A stretch of 64,000 nucleotides of DNA from Veillonellaceae bacterium SB90. Lineage in GTDB: Bacteria; Bacillota; Negativicutes; Selenomonadales; Selenomonadaceae. The notes beneath the pieces are model-generated. The model saw nothing but the letters and a program-made list of their open reading frames with translations, was not told where the DNA came from and ran no database searches. The position numbers and the translations under genes are program-made. The stretch lies in the NCBI GenBank assembly GCA_902364065.1, contig CABJCJ010000008.1:1-64000 (forward strand). The letters run 5' to 3'. Of this stretch, positions 1-8,530 are shown piece after piece (the stretch's first letter is position 1; each line of letters starts with the position of its first letter).

Positions 1-42
1 TGTGGACAAAATGATTTTACATTTTGTCACAGCCCCTTTTTC
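1..42. terminator. Possible hairpin/terminator at window edge
   Basis: Two arms, TGTG(g)ACAAAATG and CATTTTGTCACA, pair with one bulged G around a 6-nt loop and are followed by CCCCTTTTT. This looks like an intrinsic terminator of a gene lying before the window. The left edge also reads TGTGGACAA, a one-mismatch DnaA box, but a single copy means little. With the upstream gene unseen, an operator is equally possible. Confidence 0.4.
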
Positions 43-63
43 TGTTGGGAAAATATGGAATGA

Positions 64-101
64 AAAAAGCTGTCATCATCCGGAAGATGTGACAGCTTTT
101 T
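64..101. terminator. Bidirectional intrinsic terminator
   Basis: AAAAAGCTGTCA and TGACAGCTTTTT form a 12-bp stem, with a second CATC/GATG helix inside. The A and T runs on both sides let it work in either direction. It ends the minus-strand membrane-protein gene and would also stop rightward transcription from outside the window. Confidence 0.8.
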
Positions 102-128
102 GACATGTTGGGAAGGCGGAGGTATTGT

Positions 129-461
129 TTACCCGAAGAACTGCTGATACAGAACAACGAAAAAGACTATAACAGCACAACCAAGACAAACCAGACTGGT
201 CCGTTCCACGATGACTTGCATGGTTTCACTGAGCTTGGCGTGACGGCGGATATAAGTCAGAGACAGTGAAATCGTCAGCAAAGCGTACATGGAACGATTC
301 ATGACATCAAGTTGCGACCAGCCGGCAATCCCCACAAAAACAGTGAAGATAATTAAAATCAACAGCATGTAATCCTTGCCAACCTTGGGCTCGGGGGTCT
401 TTTTTGACGAATTTTTCTGGGAATACAGCTTTTTTTGCAATTTTTTGTACTGATTTGCCAT
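129..461 (-). CDS. Small integral membrane protein of unknown function
   Basis: This 110-residue protein has a Lys/Ser-rich cytoplasmic N-terminus (residues 1-30) and about three hydrophobic segments, near residues 31-49, 55-70 and 88-108. I do not recognise a family. The ATG is preceded by AGGTG at good distance, and the gene has its own consensus-like promoter and a terminator, so it is probably real and monocistronic. It is divergent from the AAA+ regulator gene, and the two promoters lie back to back within 65 bp, so shared control is possible but not shown. Confidence 0.7.
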   Translation of the reverse strand: MANQYKKLQKKLYSQKNSSKKTPEPKVGKDYMLLILIIFTVFVGIAGWSQLDVMNRSMYALLTISLSLTYIRRHAKLSETMQVIVERTSLVCLGCAVIVFFVVLYQQFFG

Positions 462-500
462 AACGGTACACCTATCTTTCTTTACATGTAATCACTCCAT

Positions 501-529
501 ATTATACATTTTTGTAAACTTTTTTGCAA
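501..529 (-). promoter_or_regulatory. Promoter of the small membrane protein gene
   Basis: On the minus strand TTGCAA (524-529) and TATAAT (501-506) are separated by 17 bp. The start codon lies about 40 bp downstream. Confidence 0.7.
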
Positions 530-535
530 AAAGAA

Positions 536-564
536 TTGCAGGTGTCAACGATGCTTGTTAAAAT
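536..564 (+). promoter_or_regulatory. Promoter of the AAA+ regulator gene
   Basis: TTGCAG (536-541), a 17-bp spacer and TAAAAT (559-564) sit 65 bp upstream of the ATG. It is divergent from the promoter at 501-529, with only 6 bp between the two -35 boxes. Confidence 0.55.
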
Positions 565-629
565 AAAAGATACGATATTTCGCAAAGCAGACCGTTTGTG
601 GTTCTAATAAAAGAGTTGGAGGGATTTTT

Positions 630-2546
630 ATGATCCGGGAACATCGCAGCAGGAGCAAGCTGGAAGGCTACTATAAGAAATTTGTCGAAGAGGGAGTGCT
701 TGACCCGAACGTGCATCCCTGGGTGGCAGAATCGTGGCTCAAGAGCAGGGAGCTCGGCATTGGCACGAAGACGATGGACGTGACGCGCAAGATGGCAAAG
801 GAGGAGTTTGCCGCCCTGCAGAAGAAGCATCAGGATGCCATTGACTATCTGGGCAAATTGAGCGAGGAAATCCGTGAGTTTTTCCAGGAGTACAATCTGT
901 CGCTGCTGCTCATCGATGCGGAATGCCGCGTGCTCAAGAGCTATTCGCTGCCGTTCTACCAGATGACGCCGGGCGAGATCGAGGGCGTGCGCGTCGGCAT
1001 CGAGGATGTGGGCACGTCGAGCATCAGCGTGGCCTATGCACATCAGACGGCGTTCTGGATGTTCGGTCCGGAGATGTGGATCAAGGAGTGCCAGCTCGGT
1101 GATGCGTGCTCGGCGCCCATCAAGGTCAACGGCGAATTCCACTACATCATCACGCTGGTGTCGATGGAGCAGGTGCCGCTGCCGCAGGATGCCATCATCG
1201 CGCTGCTCTATACGATGAAGAACGCACTCGAGCAGCATCTGACGGAGTCCATTCGCATCAAGGCTGAAGAGGCCATCCTCGACGCGACGCCGTTTGCCGT
1301 CTACCACGTCATGCCGGGCGGCGAGGTGGCTTACGCCAACGAGCTCGGCCATACGCGCCTCGAGGGCATCGGTGCGAAGAAGGACGGCGACAAGAAGTAT
1401 ACGTCCAATCTCAACGACGTCATCATGAATTATCAGCATACGCCCATCTACAAGGGCTTCAACGGTGTGCCTTCGTACAACAAGGAAGTGACGTGGATCA
1501 CGCCGAAGAAGACGTATGAGGACATCACGACGGTCGTGCCGCTCGAGCGCGATGCCGACCGCGCGGTCGAATCGGTGGTCGTCGTATCGATGCCGATTGA
1601 GGACCTGCGCACGCTCGTGGCCCATGCGGCAGGCTATACGGCCAAATACAGCCTGAGTTCGATGGTGGGCGAGGGCACGACCTTTGCCAGCGTGCGCGCC
1701 AAGGCTGCCCGCGTAGCCAAGAACAAGCACCACATCCTCATCCAGGGTGAGGCGGGGACCGGCAAGCAGCGCATGGCACACGGCATCCATCAGGCCAGCC
1801 CGCGTGCGGCAGGCCCGCTCATCTCGCTGCGCTGCGGCGATACGACGCCGGAGCTTCTCGAGCAGGAGCTCTTCGGCGTCATGATGAGTCCGGAGGTCAG
1901 CCATCAGGGACGCCTTGAGCTCGCTTCGGGCGGCACGCTGTTCCTCGATGAGATCGAGAAGATGCCGAAGAACATCGCCGTCGAGCTGGCCAATGCCCTC
2001 AAGACGGGCAGGACGCGCCGCATCGGCGAGAACGTCTACCGCGATATCGATGTGCGCATCATCGCGGCCTGTGACAGCGATCTCAAGCGCTTGACGGAGC
2101 GCGGCCTCTTTGCCCCCGAACTCTACGAGATCGTCTCGAAGAGCGTCGTGCGCGTACCGCCTCTCAGGAGCCGCCGCGAGGACATCCCGAAGCTCGCCGA
2201 GCACATCGTCGCCGAGCTTGCCGAGCAGCATCAGATGAAGCCCAAACGCATCCTCAAGGAGACGGACGATGTCCTGCGCAATTACGACTGGCCGGGCAAC
2301 ATCAAGCAGCTTCAGAGCGTGCTGGAGTACGCCTTCTTCAATACGACGAAGGATACCATCGCACCCGAGGACATCAGCCTCATGGGTGATGTGAAGCCGG
2401 ACAACAAGTGGAAAGAGGATAAGGATGTATTCGTCAAGGCCTGGCAGGCAGCGGGCGGCAATGTCAGCCGTCTCGCCAACCTGCTGAATGTCAGCCGCGT
2501 GACGCTCTACCGTTATCTGAAGAAATACAATCTCGAGAAGAAATAA
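630..2546 (+). CDS. AAA+ transcriptional regulator, sigma-54-activator family but without GAFTGA
   Basis: This 638-residue protein has the AcoR/DhaR-like order: a GAF-like sensor (about 60-200), a PAS-like domain (about 215-330), an AAA+ module (about 345-570) and a Fis-type helix-turn-helix at the end (NVSRLANLLNVSRVTLYRY). Walker A is intact as GEAGTGK and Walker B is LFLDEIEK. The loop that contacts sigma-54, normally ELFG..KGAFTGA, reads ELFGVMMSPEVSHQGRLEL, so GAFTGA is missing. From TyrR-like proteins one would infer that it no longer opens sigma-54 promoters and may act with the housekeeping polymerase. I found no convincing -24/-12 promoter in the window. GGAGGG precedes the ATG. trmB follows after 12 bp, so the two are probably cotranscribed. 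Effector and targets are unknown. Confidence 0.85.
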   Translation: MIREHRSRSKLEGYYKKFVEEGVLDPNVHPWVAESWLKSRELGIGTKTMDVTRKMAKEEFAALQKKHQDAIDYLGKLSEEIREFFQEYNLSLLLIDAECRVLKSYSLPFYQMTPGEIEGVRVGIEDVGTSSISVAYAHQTAFWMFGPEMWIKECQLGDACSAPIKVNGEFHYIITLVSMEQVPLPQDAIIALLYTMKNALEQHLTESIRIKAEEAILDATPFAVYHVMPGGEVAYANELGHTRLEGIGAKKDGDKKYTSNLNDVIMNYQHTPIYKGFNGVPSYNKEVTWITPKKTYEDITTVVPLERDADRAVESVVVVSMPIEDLRTLVAHAAGYTAKYSLSSMVGEGTTFASVRAKAARVAKNKHHILIQGEAGTGKQRMAHGIHQASPRAAGPLISLRCGDTTPELLEQELFGVMMSPEVSHQGRLELASGGTLFLDEIEKMPKNIAVELANALKTGRTRRIGENVYRDIDVRIIAACDSDLKRLTERGLFAPELYEIVSKSVVRVPPLRSRREDIPKLAEHIVAELAEQHQMKPKRILKETDDVLRNYDWPGNIKQLQSVLEYAFFNTTKDTIAPEDISLMGDVKPDNKWKEDKDVFVKAWQAAGGNVSRLANLLNVSRVTLYRYLKKYNLEKK

Positions 2547-2558
2547 GGAGATCAGACT

Positions 2559-3209
2559 GTGCGTTTAAGAAGAAAGCCATGGGTCGATGAGGCCATCCAT
2601 GAATTCGATGATTTTGTCGTGAGCCGTGACCAGGAAATCGGCGAGGAGAAGAAGGGCAAGTGGGCGGAGATCTTTGGCCGCCAGGCCCCGCTCCACGTCG
2701 AGCTCGGCACGGGCAAGGGCGATTTCATCAGCCAGCTGGCTGAACGTCACCCGGAAAACAATTACATCGGCATTGAGATGCAGCAGGATGTCCTGTATTC
2801 TGCTGCGAAGAAGGTCGCGGAAAAGGAACTCAAGAATGTTCGCCTGCTGGTCTTTGACATCAATCACATCGAGGATATCTTTGCACCGGGCGAGGTAGAC
2901 CGCTTCTACATCAATTTCTGTGATCCCTGGCCGAAGAAGCGCCATGCGAAGCGCCGTCTCACGCATGTCGGCTTCCTCGAGAAATACCGTCAGCTCCTCA
3001 AGAAAGGCGGAGAGCTGCACTTCAAGACCGACAATCGCCCGCTCTTTGATTTTTCGCTGGAGCAGTTCGAGGAGGCCGGCCTGCGCGTCCAGGATGTTTC
3101 CTTTGACCTGCACGCGGAAGACCGTCCGGACAATATCATGACGGAATACGAACGCAAGTTCAGCGGCTTCGGCGAGAAGATCAATCGCTGCGAAGTCATC
3201 TTTGATTGA
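2559..3209 (+). CDS. trmB: tRNA (guanine-N7-)-methyltransferase
   Basis: TrmB makes m7G46 in the tRNA variable loop, using S-adenosylmethionine. The 216 residues have the family length. The SAM-binding motif ELGTGKGDF is near residue 48, IGIEMQ follows, and the family signature NFCDPWPKKRH is near residue 121. The start is GTG with AAGGAG eight bases upstream. It lies 12 bp after the AAA+ regulator and 22 bp before the SEDS gene, so the three are probably one transcription unit. The neighbours give no functional hint. Confidence 0.95.
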   Translation: MRLRRKPWVDEAIHEFDDFVVSRDQEIGEEKKGKWAEIFGRQAPLHVELGTGKGDFISQLAERHPENNYIGIEMQQDVLYSAAKKVAEKELKNVRLLVFDINHIEDIFAPGEVDRFYINFCDPWPKKRHAKRRLTHVGFLEKYRQLLKKGGELHFKTDNRPLFDFSLEQFEEAGLRVQDVSFDLHAEDRPDNIMTEYERKFSGFGEKINRCEVIFD

Positions 3210-3231
3210 CTTCTCATAAGGAGGCTTTTTG

Positions 3232-4419
3232 ATGCGTATCCGGAAAACCCTCTGGAGCAACGAGGCAGAACCGGTTATTGTGATCATGGCCGTGCTGCTC
3301 CTGCTGGGAACCATCAATGTGTTCAGCTCGAGCTTTGTCAAGGCGGCTACGGAATACAGCAATCCGTATTATTTCCTGCTTCGCCATGTCATCTGGCTGC
3401 TCATCGGCATCCCCATCTGCTTTGTCTGCAGCCGGATCAATTATCACCGCTGGCGCAAATGGCTGCCCTGGTTCTTGGCGTTTGTCGTTGCTTCTCTGAT
3501 AGCCGTCTTGTTCCTGGGAAATGTGGTCAATGGTGCACGGCGCTGGCTGTCCGTCGGTGGCTTCAGTTTCCAGCCAGCTGAGTTCGCCAAGCTTCTCGGC
3601 ATCTTCGTGGCGGCCAACTACCTTTCGGTTCAGGTCAAGGCAGGAAGGACCATCAAGGTCTGGAGCGGCCCGTACATCCTGATGGCCGTCGTGGCAGGAC
3701 TCGTCGAGCTTGAGCCGGACATGGGCACGGCCTGCATCGTCTTTGGTGTGCCGTTTCTCATGGCCTTTACTGTCGGCATTCCGTGGAAATATCTCAAATT
3801 CCTGCTGCTCGGCGCTCTCGTCGTGATCCCCACCCTGATTGCCTCGCAGCCCTATCGCCTGGAGCGTGTGCGCGTAACGTATGACCCCTGGAGCGATGCG
3901 CAGGGCGTAGGCTATCAGGCGGTCCAGTCCATGTCGACTATCGGCTCGGGCGGTTTCTGGGGAATGGGGCTCGGCACGGGCGTCAGCAAGTATGAATACC
4001 TGCCGGAGGCCCACACGGACTTCGCCTTTGCCATCTTCGCCCAGGAGCATGGCTACATCGGCGTCTTCATGGTCATCCTGATGTTCTTCCTGCTGACCAT
4101 CTGCTGCTATTACATCGCAAGCCGTGCCCAGGATCTCTATGGGCAGATCCTGACCATTGGCATCATGCTGCTCGTCGTCGGCCAGGCTGTCGGCAATCTC
4201 TTCATGGTCAGCGGCGCCTTCCCGGTCGTCGGTGTCCCGCTGCCGTTCATCAGTTACGGCGGTTCATCCCTGATCGTCACGATGGCGTCGATGGGCATCC
4301 TGCTGAACGTCTGCTACCATGGGCGCAAGAGTCAGTCCCCACAGTCTTCTGAGTCCATACAGGAGGAAAGCCCTCAAGAGCCGCCTTCCCAGCCGACGGG
4401 GCTCCATCTCGTAAAATAG
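3232..4419 (+). CDS. SEDS peptidoglycan glycosyltransferase, FtsW/RodA/SpoVE type
   Basis: This integral membrane protein (395 aa, about ten hydrophobic segments) belongs to the family that polymerises lipid II into glycan strands. Family marks are QPAEFAKL near residue 115, the loop GLGTGVSKYEYLPEAHTDF, and VPLPFISYGGSS near the C-terminus. The GLG..KY.YLPEAHTDF loop favours FtsW/SpoVE over RodA. The short C-terminal tail is rich in Ser, Pro, Glu and Gln. A TTG lies one codon upstream, but the ATG at 3232 is 7 bp from AAGGAGG and is preferred. It is outside any dcw cluster, so which SEDS paralogue this is cannot be settled here. Confidence 0.88.
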   Translation: MRIRKTLWSNEAEPVIVIMAVLLLLGTINVFSSSFVKAATEYSNPYYFLLRHVIWLLIGIPICFVCSRINYHRWRKWLPWFLAFVVASLIAVLFLGNVVNGARRWLSVGGFSFQPAEFAKLLGIFVAANYLSVQVKAGRTIKVWSGPYILMAVVAGLVELEPDMGTACIVFGVPFLMAFTVGIPWKYLKFLLLGALVVIPTLIASQPYRLERVRVTYDPWSDAQGVGYQAVQSMSTIGSGGFWGMGLGTGVSKYEYLPEAHTDFAFAIFAQEHGYIGVFMVILMFFLLTICCYYIASRAQDLYGQILTIGIMLLVVGQAVGNLFMVSGAFPVVGVPLPFISYGGSSLIVTMASMGILLNVCYHGRKSQSPQSSESIQEESPQEPPSQPTGLHLVK

Positions 4420-4425
4420 GCCTTT

Positions 4426-4455
4426 TTGACGGACGCTTGTCTGTTATGGTAAAAT
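4426..4455 (+). promoter_or_regulatory. Promoter of the 3D-domain wall protein
   Basis: TTGACG (4426-4431), an 18-bp spacer and an extended -10 TGGTAAAAT (-10 at 4450-4455). The start codon is 66 bp beyond the -10. Confidence 0.65.
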
Positions 4456-4520
4456 GATGGAGTAGATATGTCATAGATAGATGTGCTTTTGAGTGGATAT
4501 TCAGAGAGAGGTGTTTTCAC

Positions 4521-5129
4521 TTGCATAATCGATGGTTTTTTTCCATGGTTCTTCTGGTGACCCTTACCCTGCTCTCCTTTACGACAGAAGCATTCGCTTC
4601 TTCGATTCTCGTCAAACAGGGCTCGCGTGGTCAGGCTGTGCGCCGGGTGCAGACGCTGCTCATCGAGCAGGGCTGGCTCGATGACAGTGCTGACGGCATT
4701 TGCGGCGCCAGGACAGTGGCCGCCATCAAGGCGTTCCAGAAGGCCAATGGGCTGGATACGGATGGCATCTGCGGCAACGGCACGTATTGGGTGCTTTCGG
4801 GCGGCGAGGAATACGACGGTCCCGAAGAGGGCCTGGCGAGCCGCGGCGGCAGCCGCGTGATCTATGTGAACGCGACGGCCTACAGTGCCGAAGACCCTGG
4901 CAATTCGAGCTATACAGCCTCGGGGACACGCGTTCGCTACGGGGTCATCGCAGTGGATCCCAGTGTGATCCCGCTCGGGACACATGTCTATATCCCCGGT
5001 TACGGGGAGGCTGTAGCTGAAGATATCGGCTGGGCCATCCAGGGAAACCGCATCGATGTGGCATTCGACACACATGAAGAAGCATTGAGCTTTGGTAGAC
5101 AAGATCTGGAAGTATATATAAGGGATTGA
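4521..5129 (+). CDS. Secreted peptidoglycan-binding and 3D-domain protein
   Basis: The 202-residue precursor has a signal peptide (residues 1-26, ending ...TEAFA-S), a PG_binding_1 repeat (about 30-90: GQAVRRVQTLL, ADGICGARTVAAIKAFQ) and a C-terminal 3D domain (about 112-202). The conserved aspartates of 3D proteins are present in AVDPSVIPLGT, EDIGWAIQGN and RIDVAF. Related proteins are lytic transglycosylase-like wall enzymes or wall-associated factors. The start is TTG with GAGAGGTG seven bases upstream. It has its own promoter and terminator. A second 3D-domain gene (55113-55931) shares the C-terminal half but has different N-terminal domains. Confidence 0.85.
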   Translation: MHNRWFFSMVLLVTLTLLSFTTEAFASSILVKQGSRGQAVRRVQTLLIEQGWLDDSADGICGARTVAAIKAFQKANGLDTDGICGNGTYWVLSGGEEYDGPEEGLASRGGSRVIYVNATAYSAEDPGNSSYTASGTRVRYGVIAVDPSVIPLGTHVYIPGYGEAVAEDIGWAIQGNRIDVAFDTHEEALSFGRQDLEVYIRD

Positions 5130-5144
5130 TTCCCTTACGGAATG

Positions 5145-5171
5145 GAGCACGGCGTTTGGCCGTGCTCTTTT
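5145..5171 (+). terminator. Intrinsic terminator
   Basis: GAGCACGGC and GCCGTGCTC form a 9-bp stem with loop GTTTG, followed by TTTT. It ends the 3D-domain gene. From here to 5340 I see only AT-rich spacer. Confidence 0.85.
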
Positions 5172-5342
5172 GCATGTGCGAGACTGTACGAGTATACAGT
5201 TAAATTGTAAACTTATGCTTTAATTCGCGTACTTTTCATATATTTTTTCCGTTTCAACGATACAAGTTCGCATGGAATACGAGGAAAGTCCGTTTTAGAA
5301 AAACAAAATAGGCGTATCGGTGCAATTTTTTAATACAAGCTA

Positions 5343-5371
5343 TTGACTATTGTAAAGGTGTAAACTATAAT
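5343..5371 (+). promoter_or_regulatory. Promoter of the liv operon
   Basis: TTGACT (5343-5348), a 17-bp spacer and TATAAT (5366-5371), near consensus. It leaves a leader of about 50 nt before livJ. Confidence 0.75.
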
Positions 5372-5428
5372 GAATGCATCGCATGGAAATGCAATAGAGA
5401 TTTGGGAAAGCAAAAGGGAGGAATCCGT

Positions 5429-6598
5429 ATGAATTTCAGCAAGAAAAGCTTGAAACTCGCCAGCGTGTTCATCGGCACGATGCTGATGGGCGGCGTGCTG
5501 GCAGGCTGCGGCAGCCAATCGGATAGCAATGAGATCAAAGTCGGTGCGAACTTCGAGATGACCGGCAACGTCGCCAACTACGGCAGTGCGACACTCGACG
5601 GCTTGAAGCTCGCCATCGACGAGATCAACGATGCCGGCGGTGTGGACGGCAAGAAGATCACGCTCGTCACGGCCGACAACAAGTCAGAGGCTTCTGAGGC
5701 CGTCAATGCGGCAACGAAGCTGATCTCGGACGATAAGGTTTCGGTTCTCGTAGGCCCGGCTGTCACGGCTAACGTCATTGCCGAGTCTCAGGTGGCGACG
5801 GATAACAAGGTCCCCATCATCGCGCCGGATGCCACGAGCCCGGATGTCACGGTAGAGAATGGTCAGGTTAAGCCGTTCGTGTTCCGCAGCTGCTTCATCG
5901 ACCCGCAGCAGGGCACGGTCATGGCGAAGTTTGCCATCGAGAACCTCAAGGCCAAGACGGCTGTCATCTACGTCGACAACAGCACGGATTACTCCAAGAG
6001 CCTCGGCAAGGTCTTCAAGGAGAAGTTTGAGGCTGCCGGCGGCAAAGTCGTCATGGAAGAAGCCTTCCTCGCCAAGGACCAGGATTTCAAGGCCACGCTG
6101 ACGAAGATCAAGACGGCGAATGCCGATGTCATCTTCGTTCCGGCTTATTATGAAGAGGTCGGCAAGATCGTCAAACAGGCCCGCGAGCTCGGTATCACGA
6201 GCCCGATCCTCGGCACGGATGGCTGGGATGATTCGAAAGTAACGGATATTGCCGGTGCCGATGCCCTGAACAACACGTATTTCAGCACTCATTACTCCGA
6301 TAAGGATGAATCCGTAAAACCGTTCGTGGAAGCATTCCAGAAGAAGTACGGTCATATGCCGAATGTATTCGCTGCTCTCGGCTATGATGCCGGCAAGATG
6401 CTTGCCGATGCCATCAAGCGTGCAGGCAGCGCAGATCCGGAGAAGATCCAGAAGGCTCTCGAGGAGACGAAGGACCTCAAGGTCGGTACGGGTACCATCA
6501 CGATGGACAAGAACCACAACCCGATCAAGCAGGCCGTCATCCTGGAGAACAAGAATGGCGATCGCGTAATGGTTGCCAAGATCATGCCGGAAGAGTAA
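5429..6598 (+). CDS. livJ: Branched-chain amino acid ABC transporter, substrate-binding lipoprotein
   Basis: LivJ captures leucine, isoleucine and valine (sometimes other amino acids) outside the membrane and delivers them to LivHM. The 389-residue precursor has a lipoprotein signal with lipobox LAGC (Cys27). A type I periplasmic-binding fold of the Peripla_BP_6 class follows (IKVGANFEMTGNVANYG, then LDGLKLAIDEINDAGGVDGKK). The ATG at 5429 lies 7 bp after GGGAGG. In-frame TTG codons upstream would include the Shine-Dalgarno itself and are rejected. It is first of livJHMGF. A small hairpin after the stop may keep its message level above that of the permeases. Exact specificity cannot be read from sequence. 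Confidence 0.93.
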   Translation: MNFSKKSLKLASVFIGTMLMGGVLAGCGSQSDSNEIKVGANFEMTGNVANYGSATLDGLKLAIDEINDAGGVDGKKITLVTADNKSEASEAVNAATKLISDDKVSVLVGPAVTANVIAESQVATDNKVPIIAPDATSPDVTVENGQVKPFVFRSCFIDPQQGTVMAKFAIENLKAKTAVIYVDNSTDYSKSLGKVFKEKFEAAGGKVVMEEAFLAKDQDFKATLTKIKTANADVIFVPAYYEEVGKIVKQARELGITSPILGTDGWDDSKVTDIAGADALNNTYFSTHYSDKDESVKPFVEAFQKKYGHMPNVFAALGYDAGKMLADAIKRAGSADPEKIQKALEETKDLKVGTGTITMDKNHNPIKQAVILENKNGDRVMVAKIMPEE

Positions 6599-6617
6599 GG
6601 AACAGCGAATAGAAGGG

Positions 6618-6635
6618 GGCCGCAGGAATGCGGCC
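6618..6635 (+). promoter_or_regulatory. Intercistronic hairpin between livJ and livH
   Basis: GGCCGCA-GGAA-TGCGGCC is a perfect 7-bp stem with a tetraloop and only a weak T run after it. Such elements between a binding-protein gene and its permease genes usually stabilise the upstream message or partly terminate. The role here is inferred. Confidence 0.5.
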
Positions 6636-6664
6636 TCTTGCCATCTGTATGGAAGGAGCTCTCT

Positions 6665-7561
6665 ATGGAAGTCTTGCATCAAGTCTTGCAGCAGCTCATC
6701 AACGGCATATCGCTCGGGAGCATCTACGCCCTCATTGCGTTAGGCTATACGATGATTTACGGTATTATCAAGCTCATCAACTTCGCCCATGGCGATATCT
6801 ACATGGTGGGCGCTTACATCGGTTTCTTTGCCATCACACAGGCACATCTCTCAATCGTGCCGTCACTGCTCATCTCGCTCGTCGTTACGGGCGCGCTCGG
6901 CATGCTGGTCGAGCGGCTGGCCTATAAGCCGCTGCGCCATGCACCGCGCATCTCCGTGCTCATCACGGCCATCGGCGTCTCGTTCTTCCTGGAGTACACG
7001 ACGATGTATTTCGTTTCGCCGACGCCGCGCACGTTCCCCGCGATGTTCGGCGATGTCGCCGTGACGATCGATTCCCTCGGCGGCATCGTCATCAACGGTC
7101 AGCAGATGCTGATCCTCGGCATCACGGCCGTTCTCATGGTCATCCTGACGTACATCGTCCAGCGGACGAAGACGGGCAAAGCCATGCGCGCAGCCTCCTT
7201 CGATACGGAGACGGCCGAGCTCATGGGCATCAATTCGGACCGCATCATCTCGATTACGTTCGGCATTGGTTCGGCGCTCGCAGCTGTCGCCGGTGTCCTC
7301 GTCGGCATCTACTACAATTCCATCGATCCGCTCATGGGCATCATGCCGGGCCTCAAGGCCTTTGTCGCGGCTGTCCTCGGCGGCATCGGCATCCTGCCGG
7401 GCGCCGTGGTCGGCGGTTTGATTCTCGGCGTCGTCGAAGCGTTCGTCTCGGGCTTCATCTCCTCGACGTTCCGCGATGCCGCGGCTTTCGCCATCCTGAT
7501 CCTCGTGCTCCTGGTCCGCCCGACGGGCATCTTCGGCAAGAACACGAAAGAAAAAGTGTAA
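6665..7561 (+). CDS. livH: Branched-chain amino acid ABC transporter, permease LivH
   Basis: LivH forms one half of the membrane channel for branched-chain amino acids. The 298-residue hydrophobic protein has about eight transmembrane segments, the family N-terminus NGISLGSIYALIALGYTMIY, and the EAA-like cytoplasmic loop near residues 190-205 (TGKAMRAASFDTETAELMGI). The ATG at 6665 follows GGAAGGAG by six bases. An upstream TTG at 6638 lies inside the hairpin and is rejected. livM follows after 12 bp. Confidence 0.95.
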   Translation: MEVLHQVLQQLINGISLGSIYALIALGYTMIYGIIKLINFAHGDIYMVGAYIGFFAITQAHLSIVPSLLISLVVTGALGMLVERLAYKPLRHAPRISVLITAIGVSFFLEYTTMYFVSPTPRTFPAMFGDVAVTIDSLGGIVINGQQMLILGITAVLMVILTYIVQRTKTGKAMRAASFDTETAELMGINSDRIISITFGIGSALAAVAGVLVGIYYNSIDPLMGIMPGLKAFVAAVLGGIGILPGAVVGGLILGVVEAFVSGFISSTFRDAAAFAILILVLLVRPTGIFGKNTKEKV

Positions 7562-7573
7562 GGAGGGGAGCAT

Positions 7574-8530
7574 ATGAAGTACTTACGTAAAAATGATCTG
7601 ATCATGCTCGCCCTTTCCCTGGTTCTGTTTGCCGTGCTGCAGGGAATGATCACGGAACGCATCCTGAGTTCCTTCTGGCAGCTCAACCTGCTCATCATCG
7701 GCATCAACATCATCCTGGCCGCGAGCCTCAACCTCATCAATGGCTATACGGGCCAGTTCTCACTCGGCCACGCCGGCTTCATGGCCGTCGGTGCCTACGT
7801 CGGCGTCGTGCTCACGACGAATTTCCATGTGCCGTTCGGCCTCGCGCTGATTGCCGGCGGCATTGCAGCCGGCTTCCTGGGCTTCCTCGTCGGCATTCCG
7901 ACCCTGCGCCTGCGCGGCGATTATCTGGCCATCGCGACGCTCGGCCTCGGCGAGATCATCCGCATCGTCATCATGAACATCCAGTATGTCGGCGGTGCAG
8001 CCGGCTTCAAGGGCATCCCGCACAACACGACGTTTGCCTGGGTATTCTTCATCATGCTGTTCACGCTGTTCTTCATCAAGAACTTCGTCAACTCAAACCA
8101 TGGCCGCGCCTGCCTGGCCATCCGCGAGAATGAGATCGCGGCAGAATCCATGGGCGTCAATACGACAAAGTACAAGGTCATGGCCTTTACGATCGGCGCG
8201 GCGTTTGCCGGTGTGGCGGGCGGACTCTTCGCGCACTGCTTCTATATCATCAGTCCGTCATCATTCACCTTCATGCAGACCTTCAATTACCTCATCATGG
8301 TTGTCATGGGCGGTCTCGGCTCAATCACGGGCTCGATTGCCGGTGCTTTCGTCGTCACGTTCATTTCGGCGGCCCTTGCGAGCTGGCCGGAGTTCCGCAT
8401 GATTATCTACGCCATCGCGCTGATTCTTCTGATGTTCTATCGTCCGCAGGGCCTCTTCGGCTACATGGAAGTCACGAATATGGGCATCTTCCGCCGTATC
8501 TTCAAGAAAGGAGGCACGCCGCATGAGTGA
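7574..8530 (+). CDS. livM: Branched-chain amino acid ABC transporter, permease LivM
   Basis: LivM is the second channel subunit. Its 318 residues contain the family segment NLINGYTGQFSLGHAGFMAVGAY near residue 55 and the cytoplasmic coupling loop NHGRACLAIRENEIAAESMG near residue 178. AAGGAGGGG precedes the ATG. The last 8 bp overlap the start of livG (ATGAGTGA), so translation of the two is probably coupled. Confidence 0.95.
   Translation: MKYLRKNDLIMLALSLVLFAVLQGMITERILSSFWQLNLLIIGINIILAASLNLINGYTGQFSLGHAGFMAVGAYVGVVLTTNFHVPFGLALIAGGIAAGFLGFLVGIPTLRLRGDYLAIATLGLGEIIRIVIMNIQYVGGAAGFKGIPHNTTFAWVFFIMLFTLFFIKNFVNSNHGRACLAIRENEIAAESMGVNTTKYKVMAFTIGAAFAGVAGGLFAHCFYIISPSSFTFMQTFNYLIMVVMGGLGSITGSIAGAFVVTFISAALASWPEFRMIIYAIALILLMFYRPQGLFGYMEVTNMGIFRRIFKKGGTPHE

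Noticed and set aside
551-607. An 18-codon frame starting with ATG before the AAA+ regulator
   Set aside because: It overlaps the -10 box of the predicted promoter and has no ribosome site.
558-2231. Long minus-strand frame opposite the AAA+ regulator, and many other 200-500-codon antisense frames (e.g. 13000-14652, 26863-28251, 52115-53995)
   Set aside because: They mirror real genes with high GC at third positions, lack domain features, and have compositions rich in Arg, His and Asp typical of antisense shadows.
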